Source of the DNA: Symbiodinium natans
Taxonomy: Eukaryota > Sar > Dinophyceae > Suessiales > Symbiodiniaceae
Assembly (NCBI GenBank): GCA_905221605.1
Contig: CAJNDS010000902.1
Coordinates: 206,766-270,765, forward strand
Length of the DNA: 64,000 bases
Direction: 5' to 3'
Shown: piece after piece, positions 43,701 to 54,409 of the stretch
Numbering within the stretch: the stretch's first letter is position 1
Layout: each line of letters begins with the position of its first letter
Notes under the pieces: generated by a model
Databases searched by the model: none
What the model was told of the DNA's origin: nothing
Seen by the model: only the letters and a program-made list of their open reading frames with translations
Position numbers and translations under genes: made by a program

Positions 43701-46700
43701 GTATTGCTTAGAATTGTTTGCTTAAAAAGTGACTCCTACTCGTCCAGGGATACCCCCAAACCCTATAATCCAAACTTCACCAGAGATTCTCCTGAAAAGC
43801 TTGCGCTTTTGGATGTTTTTTTGTATTTGTGAATTTGCTTGTGTATGGCCTTCACGAAGTACTGTTCTAGGATCATTGTGAGTTTTAAGCTTGCTTATGC
43901 AAATTGCGCTTTTTCAAACATAGTATATAAGTGGTCTTTATTGAATACTTCAGACATCTTTGTTTCATCGTTATGTAAATAGAACCGCTTCTATTTCCAT
44001 TATTGTGCATTCTTAAGCTTGTTTATGCAAATTGTGCTTTTCAGACATAGTATATAAGTGGTCCTTATTGGATACTTCAGCAGTCTTTGTTTCATTGTTA
44101 TGTAGGCAGAACCGCTTCCATTTCCGTTAGTGTTTATTTCGTATTTGGTTGAGCATGGTCCTTTAGAAAGAATTGACTTGAGTCAAATTGGGCTATTTGC
44201 TTAAGAATTACTCTAGTAATTCGCATAGATGAATATTTCAAAAAAAAACTGTTTCATGAATATGTAAACATATTGTATTTCAGTGGACTTTGCAGATAGC
44301 ATTTCAATAATACTTTGCCTGGTATAAACACAACTGTTTCAATGCATTAGTTGCTCAACAAAGCACTATTTGCCCTTTAAACCACACTTTGCCATATTTT
44401 GGTTGAATATGGTGCTTATTTCGTATTTTGGTTGAGCATGGTCCTTTACATGGTATTCACTTGAGTCAAATTGGGCTAATTGCTTAATAATTACTCTAGT
44501 AGCTAAATTCGCATAGAACCAAGAAAAATGTTTCACTATTTGGTTCATACTTTGCCTCGTACAAACACAATTGTATAAATAAATTAGTTGCTCAACAAAA
44601 AATTAATTGCCCTTTAAACGCACAATTTGCATAGAAAAAACGCAAATCTAAACATCTAAAAACAGCATTGTCCGCTTCAGATTCAAAATGTAGATTAATC
44701 CAATGCTGGCTTATCGGGGTCTGTGAGGTGGGTGTCCCAGTAACTGTCCTTCATTACCCGGTGATTAACTACGCGACTTTTGGGCCTTCGTTGTTATTTT
44801 TTGTTACAAAGGCCTAAAACGGCCTAACAAGGGTAGGTCGATGGGGGTGGTAGCATATATATATATATATACAATTAATTAATTAATTAAGTAATTAATT
44901 AATTAATTACTCAATTAATCAATTAATTATATATATATATATATTCATATTTGTATTTTTATTTATTTTTCTATTACATACATGCATACATATGTGTGTG
45001 TATGTGTGTGTGTGTGTCTTGGTTTCGGGTACCAAAAAAGGGCCCGTCATTTTCCGCTGCTGGTTGGGGTCGGTGTCTTGCGACCTCAGGGCTCATGGAA
45101 TCGTGAAGGCAAGGAGAGGTTCTTTGCTGGTATTTTTGGTGCCAGGGGTTCATCCTTTGCTGGTCATCTGCTCAATCACACGCGATCCTTATGCCCTACG
45201 ATGAGCAACTCTGCACTCCTGATGAGATCTCTTTCTGTAGAGCTCCGGGCAGAAGACGTGGCAAGTCGCTGGAGCTGCGTCCTGCGTGATCAAGCGTTTG
45301 GGTTTAGTATAGGGTTTCACTAGGCCCAGGCCTAGGTGCTTCGACGCCCCGTTCTTCCCCCAACCCACGGCAGTCCTAGTGACTGAAGGAACCGGCCTGT
45401 GACAGCCTGAGAACTGGTTTTTCGAAACCGTCTACGTTCTAGTAGTATGTTCAGCCGGCACGTCAGACATCGGAGCTACAATTGGCTCTAAGCTGGGTCC
45501 AAGCGGCCAGCTCGGATGTGTAGATGAGAGTGTTGGACAGGGCAGCAGAGAAGCACACCCACAGCCCCAACCTTCACCAGTCATGCCCCACTGCTATGCT
45601 GCTATACGTCTCCACCAAAACTGATCCGTATGATTCCGTATGCTTGCGGCCGAAATGCGGGCGCCACAGCTTCCCATAAGCCGAGGCGAGGTAGCCATCT
45701 TGCCACGTCCCAGGTCCAGCAGCCAAAGCCCCGAATGTGCAGGCGAAGTACACAGCCAGGGCGATCAGAGCTGCAACCAGCATGCCCTTCACAAGATGGC
45801 GGGGCTCGGCCACGTCCTCCGCCAGGTTCCCAAAAGAGTCCCAGCCCGTGAAGAGCCACACCAAGGACGAGAGGAAGAGATTCACATCTCCTTCCGGTGC
45901 AGAGGTGGTGGCGGCCTGCTGCCCGGAGGCCAAGGCCCAAGCCACGGGCTCGCTGCCCAGCGCCAGGGGCACGCCCAGCACAAACGGAAGCCTCGGCTTG
46001 CGGGGGAAGCGCTGTCCAGCGGCTGGAACACACCTGTGAACACTGAAATTTGCAAGAACCCCAAAGCCCTTCTCTACGCATTATACATTATACATGTGTA
46101 TACGATGTATTGTAAGATCCCTATGTCAGCACCCAAAAAGCCGCGCTGCAGCACCAGAAGCAGCGCCGCACCCAGCATCTCCGTGGCCGCGTCCAGGGCC
46201 AAGAGGTTCACCTCCCCTTAAACCCCCTAAAACCCTTAAAGCCCTTAAAGCCCTTAAAGCCCCTAAACCCCTTAAACCCCCTAAACCCCCTAATCCCCTT
46301 AATCCCCTTAAACCCCTTAAACCCCTTAAACCCCTGAACCCTGAACCCCTTAAACCCCTTGAACCCCTTAAACCCCTGAAACCCCTGAACCCCTGAACCC
46401 CTAAACCCGAAACCAGGTTCTTCCGGTGGCTCCGGGTGGTTGTAGGGTTTAGGGTTTAGGGCTTAGGGCTTAGGGCTTAGGGCTTAGGGCTTAGGGCTTA
46501 GGGTTTAGGGCTTAGGGTGTAGGGTTTAGGGTTTAGGCATCGAAGAGGGAAGCCCAGTCCTTCTTGGAATCCTCGGAACCTACACCCCAAACGCTAAACC
46601 CTAAACCCTAAACCCTCTCTTACTATGTATATTTAAACCCTAATGACCTTCGTGACCATGTTGTTTTTTTTTCTGGGCCCTAAACCCTGACCCCCTTCGT

Positions 46701-49694
46701 GACCAAATGGTTTTTTTCCTGGGCCGTGCCTCCAAAAACACCCCAAATGAGGGGGACCCCAGGATCGGCCCGGGTCCCAGTTCAAAATGCGATTTTTTAG
46801 TATTGAAATCGACGCTTCTGGGTGGGCTCTCGTTTTCTGGATTTTTGATCAAAACCGAGCCTTTGGGCCCTAAACCCTGACCCCCTTCGTGACCAAATGG
46901 TTTTTTTCCACCCGGGGGGGCCCTAAACCCTGACCCCCTTCGTGACCAAATGGTTTTTTTCCACCCGGGGGGGGCCCTAAACCCTGACCCCCTTCGTGAC
47001 CAAATGGTTTTTTTCCACCCGGGGGGCCCTAAACCCTGACCCCCTTCGTGACCAAATTGTTTTTTTCCACCCGGGGGGGCCCTAAACCCTGACCCCCTTC
47101 GTGACCAAATGGTTTTTTTCCACCCGGGGGGGCCCTAAACCCTGACCCCCTTCGTGACCAAATGGTTTTTTCCACCCGGGGGGGCCCTAAACCCTGACCC
47201 CCTTCGTGACCAAATGGTTTTTTTCCACCCGGGGGGGGCCCTAAACCCTGACCCCCTTCGTGACCAAATGGTTTTTTTCCACCCGGGGGGGCCCTAAACC
47301 CTGACCCCCTTCGTGACCAAATGGTTTTTTTCCACCCGGGGGGGCCCTAAACCCTGACCCCCTTCGTGACCAAATGGTTTTTTTCCACCCGGGGGGCCCT
47401 AAACCCTGACCCCCTTGGTGACCAAATGGTTTTTTTCCACCCCGGGGGGGCCCTAAACCCTGACCCCCTTCGTGACCAAATGGTTTTTTTCCACCCCGGG
47501 GGGCCCTAAACCCTGACCCCCTTCGTGACCAAATGGTTTTTTTCCACCCGGGGGGGGCTCTAAACCCTGACCCCCTTTCGTGACCAAATGGTTTTTTTCC
47601 ACCCGGGGGGGCCCTGGATTTTTGACCAAAACCGAGCTTCACCGGCTTCAGGATGTCACGTTCTGTTTTGCTTCCAAAAAGTTAGATTAGGTTTTGGGCG
47701 GGCTTTTGACCTATAAGCCTACTGAAAATGTATTGATTGAACTTTGTATTTTCTCAATGTTATAGGTTTCTTGGGTGGGTGGGGTTTTTTTCCAACGCTT
47801 GACAAGCTGCTTGACTAGTGAAGGCTTGGACATGAGATGCTGAACCCTAAACCGTAAACCCTAAACCCTAAACCCTAAACCCTAAACCCCTAACCTTAAA
47901 CCCCAAACCCTCAACCCTAACTTGGAGTGGCGGACCCCGAGGCCCAGGAGGATCACGAAGAAAGGCACGACCGCAGGCAGCCAGCTGGGCACCTGGCCGG
48001 GTTTCGGGTAGTTGCGGATCTGAACAACGAACTTGGAGAGGGCTTAGGCTTGAGGGTTTAAGTTAAAGGTTTAGGCTTAGGGTTTAGGGTTTCTTGTTGG
48101 GGTTTAGGGTTGAGGGTTTAGGGTTTAGGGTTTAGGGCTTAGGGTTTAGGGTTTAGGGTTAAGGGTCATTTTGGGGGTGTAGGGTTTAGAGTTTAGGGTT
48201 TAGGAACTGACACGGAGCCCAACTCTCCGTCCCGCTATGGAAGCCCCGCCTCGTAGCCGCCAGACTGCGCATAGCCGGTGACCACCGTCGTGTAGGTGGC
48301 CAGGTCGACAATTTGATACCTTGAAGAAATGCTTGGCCCTCAACCCTCAAGGTCGACCTGAAAACCCGAGGGTTTGGGGTTTAGGGTTTAGGGACCCTAA
48401 AGCCCATGTCCTACATCCTGGGCCAGGTTGCAGGAGCATGTTCAGCCCCACGCACTCCCCGACCCGGGTGCCGAAGGCCCGGGCCACCCAGGCAGTAACA
48501 CCGCCGTTGCTCAAGGGAGGCATCATGGCCAGCTCACTGGTCATCAGGATCTGCGGCAGGACGTAGCCTGCTCAGCTTGAGCGATGCCCTTGAAGGCCCA
48601 AAGACCCTTGGCTTGCCACCAGCAAAAGGCCCTTACCAGCAAGACCTTAAATCAAATCAAAGAAGCCTTAAACTCCAAAGCCCAAAGTTCCGGAGTACGC
48701 TGCAGAATCCCCCTGCCGAACCCTATACTGCAACCCTACTTAAGCCCATCTCTGAACCCTAAACCCAGAAACTTAGGCCTAAACAAAAACCCTACTGAAA
48801 GCCTACCGGAACCCTACAACCCCAAACATCTTCCTTCTGCTGGGGCTCCTACTGGAACCCTAAAAACCCAAACATCTTCCTTCTGCTGAGGCCTTCTAAC
48901 CTAAATCAATCCTACTGAAACCCTACTGGAACCCTGAGAAACCCAAACATCTTCCTTCTGCTGGGGCTCCTACTGGAACCCTAAAAACCCAAACATCTTC
49001 CTTCTGCTGGGGCCTTCTAACCTAAATCAATCCTACTGAAACCCTACTGGAACCCTGAGAAACCCAAACATCTTCCTTCTGCTGGGGCTCCTACTGGAAT
49101 CCTGAAAACCCAAACATCTTCCTTCTGCTGGGGCCTTCGAACCTAAATCAATCCTACTGAAACCCTACTGGAACCCTGAGAAACCCAAATCCTACTTCCT
49201 TCTGCTGGGGCCCGAGGCCCAGCAGGGTCGCCAGCAGGCCCAGGAAGCAAGCAGGGGCCCCCGCCGTGCGCACGCAGGCCTGGGAGGGACGGTGCCCGTT
49301 TTGGCTGGGGGGTGTGTTGGGTTTAAGGGGGTTTAGGGGGTTTAGGAGTTTAGGAGTTTAGGGGTTTAGGGGTTTTAGGGGTTTTAGGGTTTTGGGGTTT
49401 TACGGGGTTTAGGGGTTTTGGGTTTGGGGTTTTTGGGACCTTGTGGGAGTTAGGGTTTTGGGTTTTGGGGGTCTCAAATCCTTGCACCCTAAACCCTAAA
49501 CCCTAAACCCCAAACCCTAAACCCTAAACCCCGAACCCTAAACCCTAAACCCTAAACCATAAACCCTAAACCCTAAACTCTAAACCCTAAACCCTAACCC
49601 TAAACCCTAAACCCTAAACCCTGAACCCCAAGCATGGCCTCCACACCAAAAGGCCCTGCGCAGGTCATGGCGAAGGCCATGGACGCCACGTGCC
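40215..49694 (-). CDS. APC-superfamily amino acid/polyamine transporter (LAT/PUT-like), multi-exon
   Basis: Membrane permease of the amino acid-polyamine-organocation superfamily. Minus-strand exons occur in the order of the fold. They are SMAFAMTCAGPFGVEAM (49694-49634, TM1 with the GPFGVE motif); CVRTAGAPACFLGLLATLLG (49280-49211); YVLPQILMTSELAMMPPLSN then GGVTAWVARAFGTRVGECVG (48568-48420, TM2-3); VDLATYTTVVTGYAQSGGYE (48312-48236); SWLPAVVPFFVILLGLGVRH (48043-47930); LALDAATEMLGAALLLVLQR (46215-46130); SLVWLFTGWDSFGNLAEDVA then a TM helix (46022-45640, TM6 WDS motif); LWVCFSAALSNTLIYTSELA (45570-45505, TM8); and probably GAPVVALVVLTVLQSALVFL (40314-40215). The last intron contains a DDE transposon and an AT-rich block. 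The remaining C-terminal exons were not found. The substrate cannot be deduced. Confidence 0.72.
40314..40420. repeat. TTTAGGG array
   Basis: About fifteen TTTAGGG units adjoining the transporter exon at 40314-40215 on its acceptor side. Confidence 0.92.
40619..40700. repeat. (CATA)n microsatellite
   Basis: About twenty tandem CATA tetramers followed by a poly-C run. It accounts for the MYVCMYVC-type ORF on the minus strand. Confidence 0.97.
41245..43676 (-). mobile_element. DDE transposon with partially duplicated, rearranged copies
   Basis: Two repeated blocks surround a DDE transposase gene. Block B (about 315 bp) is at 43362-43676, upstream of the transposase, and again at 41365-41678. 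Block A (about 109 bp) is at 41678-41786, at the transposase 3' end, and again at 41245-41353. On the minus strand the order is B - transposase - A - B - A. This fits a full copy followed in tandem by an internally deleted copy lacking the transposase body. Clear terminal inverted repeats were not found by eye. It sits within an intron of the transporter gene. Confidence 0.7.
41751..43387 (-). pseudogene. DDE superfamily transposase (pogo/jerky-like DDE_1), frameshifted
   Basis: Two overlapping minus-strand frames, 43387-42704 and 42836-41751, together form a transposase and imply one frameshift near 42840 (or an unrecognised intron). The second frame (361 residues) carries the catalytic region: VLLNETYVPWNPGYVAG around residues 117-133, ILLLDCHSSHLHPE at 231-244, and GLVQPLDTLAFAGFK at 265-279. 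The second and third positions keep Asp (D235 in LLLDCHSSH, D271 in QPLD), as in DDE_1 transposases. The first, normally Asp in a DET motif, is Asn (N120 in LNET), so catalysis may be lost. The first frame (227 residues) should hold the DNA-binding portion. Upstream open sequence in block B (LTWKSLRANEVFWRKVRSTP) may also have been coding. Confidence 0.75.
43690..44980. other. AT-rich block with internal tandem duplications
   Basis: About 1.3 kb that is markedly AT-rich compared with the rest of the window and free of telomere-type repeat. A unit of about 126 bp starting TTAAGCTTGCTTATGCAAAT (43886) is repeated at 44012. Another unit containing GTTGAGCATGGTCCTTTA occurs at about 44134-44232 and 44415-44518. 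The block ends in TA and TTAA simple repeats (44855-44945). No ORF above 60 codons has a recognisable product. It lies in the long transporter intron. Confidence 0.75.
46660..47610. repeat. 53-bp minisatellite (CCCTAAACCCTGACCCCCTT unit)
   Basis: About fourteen or more copies of a 53-54 bp unit containing CCCTAAACCCTGACC, CCCTTCGTGACCAAATGG, a T7 run and CCACCCGGGGGG. The minus strand gives a spurious repetitive ORF rich in Gly, Lys and Trp. It lies in a transporter intron, downstream of the exon at 48043-47930, and has a leader and trailer like those of the 39472-39991 minisatellite. Confidence 0.95.
48790..49205. repeat. 121-bp tandem repeat
   Basis: About 3.4 copies of a 121-bp unit, itself two half-units each containing AAACCCAAACATCTTCCTTC followed by TGCTGGGGC, and ending with CCTAAATCAATCCTACTGAA. 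It occupies the intron between transporter exons 49280-49211 and 48568-48420. Confidence 0.92.
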
Positions 49695-49924
49695 TCCCCC
49701 CCAGTTTAGGGTTTAGGGTTTAGGGCTTAGGGGGTTTAGGGGTTTAGGGGTTTAGGGGTTTAGGGGTTAGGGTTTGGGGATCCTAAGCTACGAAGGTGGT
49801 TGAGGGGGCTTAGGGCTGGAGGTGTTGTAGGAGGTTTGCGAAAGGTCTTGGGGAGCATAGATTTTTTCGAGGCTCAAGGTTTCGGAGTTGGGGGGCTTAG
49901 TTAGGGTTCTTGACAGCGTTCCGG

Positions 49925-50072
49925 GCTTCAAGGCGTAGTCTGCAAAGAGCCCAAGACCTCGAGAGAGCCACTGCCAACCCATTACCATCCTGCAGACCCC
50001 ATGGGCCACGAGCACACACACGGTGGAAGCGCTCGCCGCTCGCACGCACACAGTCCTGTCCTGGATGACCAG
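49925..50072 (-). CDS. Possible exon upstream of the transporter, unknown
   Basis: The minus strand reads LVIQDRTVCVRAASASTVCV then LVAHGVCRMVMGWQWLSRGL and FADYALKPG without stops. Hydrophobic character and position suggest it could be an N-terminal exon of the transporter or of a separate protein. No motif confirms this. Confidence 0.3.
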
Positions 50073-50394
50073 AAGGTCGGCTGACTATCTACATCAAAGA
50101 GGGCTGCGGGTTTGCCCTCAGCCGCCTTCCATACAGAGTCCGCACACGAACACCGGAATATGTAAGACAGTGACGACATTGGTCCCGGTGGGCCGTGAGT
50201 TTACATGTAACATGTTGGGGGCTTGTTCTTTTGGCGGGGGAGGCGACGCAAACATGGACATTAAACCCTAAACCCGAAGCCTTAAACCCCAAACCCTAAA
50301 CCCCAAACCCCAAAACCTAAACCCGAAAACCTTAAGCCCCAAACCCTAAACCCTAAACCCAAAACCCAAAAACCCTACACTCCTGAAACCCCAT

Positions 50395-50474
50395 GCCTGG
50401 TGCGCAGCGCATGCCGCCGGGCTCCGCAAAGGCTCTCATCGGCCATGCCGATGATGGGCTTTAGGAAGCTTCGG
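50395..50474 (-). CDS. Possible exon, unknown protein
   Basis: After an acceptor-like AAGCTTC, the minus strand reads FLKPIIGMADESLCGARRHA followed by LRTRHG. The peptide looks coding. A MITE (50475-50578) abuts its upstream edge, so the acceptor may derive from the element boundary. Confidence 0.3.
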
Positions 50475-50578
50475 TTGGGATGCTCCCCCTGAATACTACA
50501 GTGTCCGATACGGACGATATAATGGGGGGTACGAGAATCCCTGTTAAGGACTGCTTGGTATAAGGGGGAACAGCCCAA
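50475..50578. mobile_element. MITE copy 2 (104 bp, diverged)
   Basis: The ends TTGGGATGCTCCCCCT and AGGGGGAACAGCCCAA form an imperfect inverted repeat, and the interior keeps GTTAAGGACTG. It is the same family as 19907-19992 and 56170-56269. No clear target duplication is visible. Confidence 0.7.
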
Positions 50579-51189
50579 AGTTTAGGGAATTCGGTCTCAG
50601 GGCCAAGAAAGCTACCGGGTCGACAGCCGACGTCAGGGTTTTTGGGGTCCGGAGGGTCCGAGGGTTTGGTGGGGGAGTTGAGGCCCAGTGCAAAGACTTG
50701 CTCAAGCTCATGGCCACCCTAGTGATGCCTTCCAAGCGCAAGCACGAGTGACCTTGAGCAACGAAGCCAGGGTTTTAGGATTGGGGAGGATTCTCCTGAG
50801 CCAAGGCAACTCAAATGTCCATGGAAAGGGGATTAGGATGGGAGTCGCAACAAGCCAGTCTCGAGGGTGCCAGGGGTTTAGGGCTGAGAGATGTGCTGGC
50901 TCTTTTTTCTCTCGGAGATCTGGCGATCTGAGCCGGAGCGAGTGATTAGGGCGACGGCAACCGTGCATGCCGACCGCCCTTCCTAGGCGCATCTAGCCGC
51001 AAACACTGCGATGTGCTCGCTGCAGTCGGCCTCCGGTGCTACATTTAACAATCCTTCCTGCCTTTCTGCCAGGTATCATACCCTCGAGTTTAAGACCTTG
51101 CCCAAAGTCCTACTAGCACACGAAGAAATGAGCCGCCTAAGGTCTGTGTCAGAAGCCTGCCTCCTTCACGCACTGAGGCCGACGAATGC

Positions 51190-51270
51190 GCCCTAAACCC
51201 TGAACCCTAAACCCTAAACCCTAAACTCTAAACCCTAAACCCTAAACCCTAAACCCTAAACCCTAAACCC
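51190..51270. repeat. CCCTAAA array
   Basis: About eleven heptamers. It is followed by a unique island and then by a TTTAGGG array of opposite orientation at 51393-51490. Confidence 0.9.
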
Positions 51271-51665
51271 CCCAACAACTCTGCGCATTGCCGGCCACTT
51301 CTAGAAGCAGCCAGCAGCTGCGTCGTTAGCCGGGCAGAGCCCGAGGCGAACTGCCCCCGACAAGTAGGGCCCTTGGTGCTTACGCTTGGGAGTTTAGGGT
51401 TTAGGGTTTAGGGTTTAGGGTTTAGGGTTTAGGGTTTAGGGTTATGGGTTTAGGGTTAAGGCTTTAGGATTTAGGGTTTAGGGTTTAGGGCTTCTATGTG
51501 CACAGCTGCGCGAGGGAAGTTATATTCTTTTGCACGGCACTATTTTGTGTTATATGGTATCTTGCATAGAGCAATACACCATTTACTGTTAGTAATAACA
51601 CACATTATATAGCTTGCAACATACAATGTACACTGTAGGTGTAAGTTACTGTAGGTGGACATGTG

Positions 51666-51704
<39 letters not shown>

Positions 51705-51734
51705 GCTACCCCCCCCCCCCCCCCCCCCCCCCCC
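51666..51734. repeat. (TA)n plus poly-C tract
   Basis: A TA dinucleotide run of about 34 bp directly followed by about 25 C residues. It is a simple sequence with no coding meaning. Confidence 0.96.
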
Positions 51735-51902
51735 GCCTTCCCCCCACCCACCACCTGCGATCTACCTTTTTGGGATTCCGGACCTGAATGTATACCATGC
51801 TATGAGGCTGAAGTCTGGGGGAATCTTTGCTCGGTATCTTGAATCCCTGCCGTCCTTAAACCCTAAACCCTAAACCCTAAACCCTAAACCCTAAACCCTA
51901 AA

Positions 51903-53520
51903 TCCTTATTCATTTACATATTTCAGTTTCATTCAGATTTCGAGCGGATCCGAGAGTCGAGATGCAAAGCCAAGCTTCCCTGGCCATCTTGAACCTTGAG
52001 TCTTAGATCCGAGGCGTATCTACAAAACAGGGCTTAGGCTTTAAAGGACTTGATTCTAGCGTTTAGGGTTTAGGGTTTAGGGTTTAGGGTTTAGGGTTTA
52101 GGGTAGGAGGCAACGAAAGCCGAGAGAAAGGAATGAGGTTCCCGGGATTGATTCAGAATGCGAGCGAGGCTGAGCAAGTTGAACAAGCAGGCCAAGTGGC
52201 TAAACTCTATTCCTGGCTGAAACCCTAAAGAGTTCCACTAAACATGAAGGAAACTCCCGGACACGATTCGATTAACGTAGGCCCAGACCCTATTCTCATA
52301 CTTTCAACGAGGAATGCTTAAGAATAATGAAGCTTCGGGTGCCTCGGCGGGTTTGGGGTTTAGGCTTTAGACTTTAGGGTTTTAGGTTTATGTTTAGGCC
52401 GAAGCCCTATTCCCATAAACCCTTTTTGCTACAGGTTCAGGATTCCTAAACCTTCTATACATCTTCCCGAGCCACGAAAGAAAATTCACAAGAGCCCAGA
52501 CCATACTTTGAACGAATCATGTTTAAGAATGATGCTTCGGGTGCCTGTGGGGTGCACGCTCAATGTTTTGGCCTACACACTCTTCCTCAACCTTACATTG
52601 TCTCTAGTCATTCTCGATAAACGTGAAAGAACGTACTGAACCAACCCCTGAAGCATATTCGTCTAGGCCTAAACAACCAGCCTTTCTTCCAAAACCCTAA
52701 ACCCTATTCGTAAGCATTGCTTGTTTAATAGAAAACTACCTCAACTTTACTGCTACAAACCTCGGGCTGCAACCAGAAATTCACCGAATCGTCAACGAGC
52801 TTCCCTCAACGCCACAGACTTACAGGTTGTCCATAAAACACTAAAGGTTTAAACCAAAGCCCTTACCATCAAAAAGCTTCCCACAATGCTTCAGAATAAA
52901 GATTGTCCATCAAGATGAATAGTGCGGAATTGAGTTATCGGTTAGGAGGGCTACCGGATGTGAAGGACCAGAAGAAGCTGCGCGACTTGCTAGCGACTGT
53001 TCGAAAGGCCGAGAATTAGATCCCTATGTGCTCCGGAATTTCCAGAATAAAAAAGAACTCAGACTGAATCTTACATGCAAAAACTCAGCCTTACTAGTCA
53101 AACCCTGTAACCTTATACAACACGTAGCCGTCTAAGTGTACAAAAGTACCTTATACAACCCCTCCCCAAGAGTATAAGGTGTAAAAGTAGCCTTATAATG
53201 GAACCCGCATCCGTCTAAGAATAGAATATAAAAAAGAATATTATCATATAAAAGACAGGTACTAAAGGCCTACACCTAAGTTAACCTAAATAAGTGGATA
53301 ACTGGAGGGGTGCCATATACATGGTGTCGGGCTGCCAACCCCCCCTTGTCTTATCGTTCATGTTGGGGAGGGGGGGGGACTCCATGAAGGGGGGATACCA
53401 TGGCCGGAGGGGTAGGGCCCGGGAGCCCGAGACCATGTATATATATGTAGAAATATACACATACTCTACAGTTTTCAGCGCAACACTAGTAGTAGGTCAG
53501 CAGCAGTAGCAGTAGCAGTA
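51903..53520. other. Gene-poor lower-GC stretch
   Basis: Mostly unique, relatively AT-rich sequence with few telomere-type units. Two diverged copies of a segment containing ATGCTTAAGAATAATGAAGC are visible near 52290-52345 and 52500-52555. No exon is recognised. A short GTAGCA repeat lies at 53498-53520. Confidence 0.45.
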
Positions 53521-53602
53521 ATAACGGCAAGCGTTTGTCATCAGCGTAATGAATATCTTGTGAAACCCTGCGTATAGCTCCCAAGGGCCCAGGACGGAGG
53601 GC

Positions 53603-53680
53603 TCAGCCCTTCTTTCGCGGCCCCGCTGACTTTGGGAGAGGGCGCTTCTTCTTCTTGCCTTGGGACGACTCAGTCCTCTA
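53603..53680 (-). CDS. C-terminal exon with basic (nuclear-signal-like) tail
   Basis: After an acceptor AATTTAG the minus strand reads TESSQGKKKKRPLPKSAGPR then KKG and TGA at 53603-53605. The KKKKRP motif resembles a nuclear localisation signal. It is the end of a minus-strand gene whose body was not resolved. Confidence 0.4.
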
Positions 53681-53929
53681 AATTGGGTCTGTGGTACCTC
53701 CTAGAAGACAACACGCCAGAAATCGCACCATAGTTGAGAGAACTGGCCAATTGTCAGCGGGCGGGTCTTGGGGGCTTGGAGTTTTTCCCCATGCATATGG
53801 GTTGATCGTTCGTGCCCCAGGAGCTTCAGGGTTTTAGGGTTTAAGGTTCAGGGTCAGGGCGACGGAACTGTAAGGCTTGGGGTTTAGGATGTAAGGTGCG
53901 CAGAGCAAACTGCCAGGTTGACCTTACAC

Positions 53930-54232
53930 AGAGCCTGAGACCAGTGGCGAAGCACGTAGGTCTCGAAGTACGGATACCTTGGCACAGGCTTCGGGAATCT
54001 CGCATGGCGGTGTGGGTCGCAATGCCTGAAGCTCGCCGATGGTTCAGTGCGGACGAAGTGGCAGGTAGTCTGCAGCGATGTAGCACACCAGCAGCAAAAT
54101 CCTGGTCTGCGTCCCAACCACTTCCCCCCTGACTGCCGCTGCAACGATGCAAGCTACTGCTACCGTGGAAAGCCACCAGCGTGCGTCATTGAGCCTCTGT
54201 CCAGTTATCGCAGAGAGAGAACCAGACCCCAC
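53930..54232 (-). CDS. Membrane-protein exons, unknown family
   Basis: Minus-strand frame from 54232 reads ITGQRLNDARWWLSTVAVAC, then IVAAAVRGEVVGTQTRILLL and VCYIAADYLP, giving one or two hydrophobic segments. A different frame at about 54060-53930 reads FPKPVPRYPYFETYVLRHWS then QALCK with a donor AAG|GTCAAC. A short intron or frameshift must join them if both belong to one gene. The family is not recognised. Confidence 0.38.
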
Positions 54233-54409
54233 GCGCTAACCCCTCGAGACCTGAACCTAGGTAACCTCTGGACATGCAACTTGCTAAAAAGAGCTGTGCT
54301 TGCATCCACGGGGCACTCCGATAAAGGCCTGGCGACACTTGCAGGCTCCCGTCCTTCAGCCTGCCCCCAACTAGTTAGTTCCAATATGGGCTTTCCGAGA
54401 ATTAGGCAC

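Noticed and set aside
47241-47642. Gly/Lys/Trp-rich repetitive minus-strand ORF
   Set aside because: It follows the 53-bp minisatellite. Unit-length changes break the frame in adjoining copies, and no exon features are seen.
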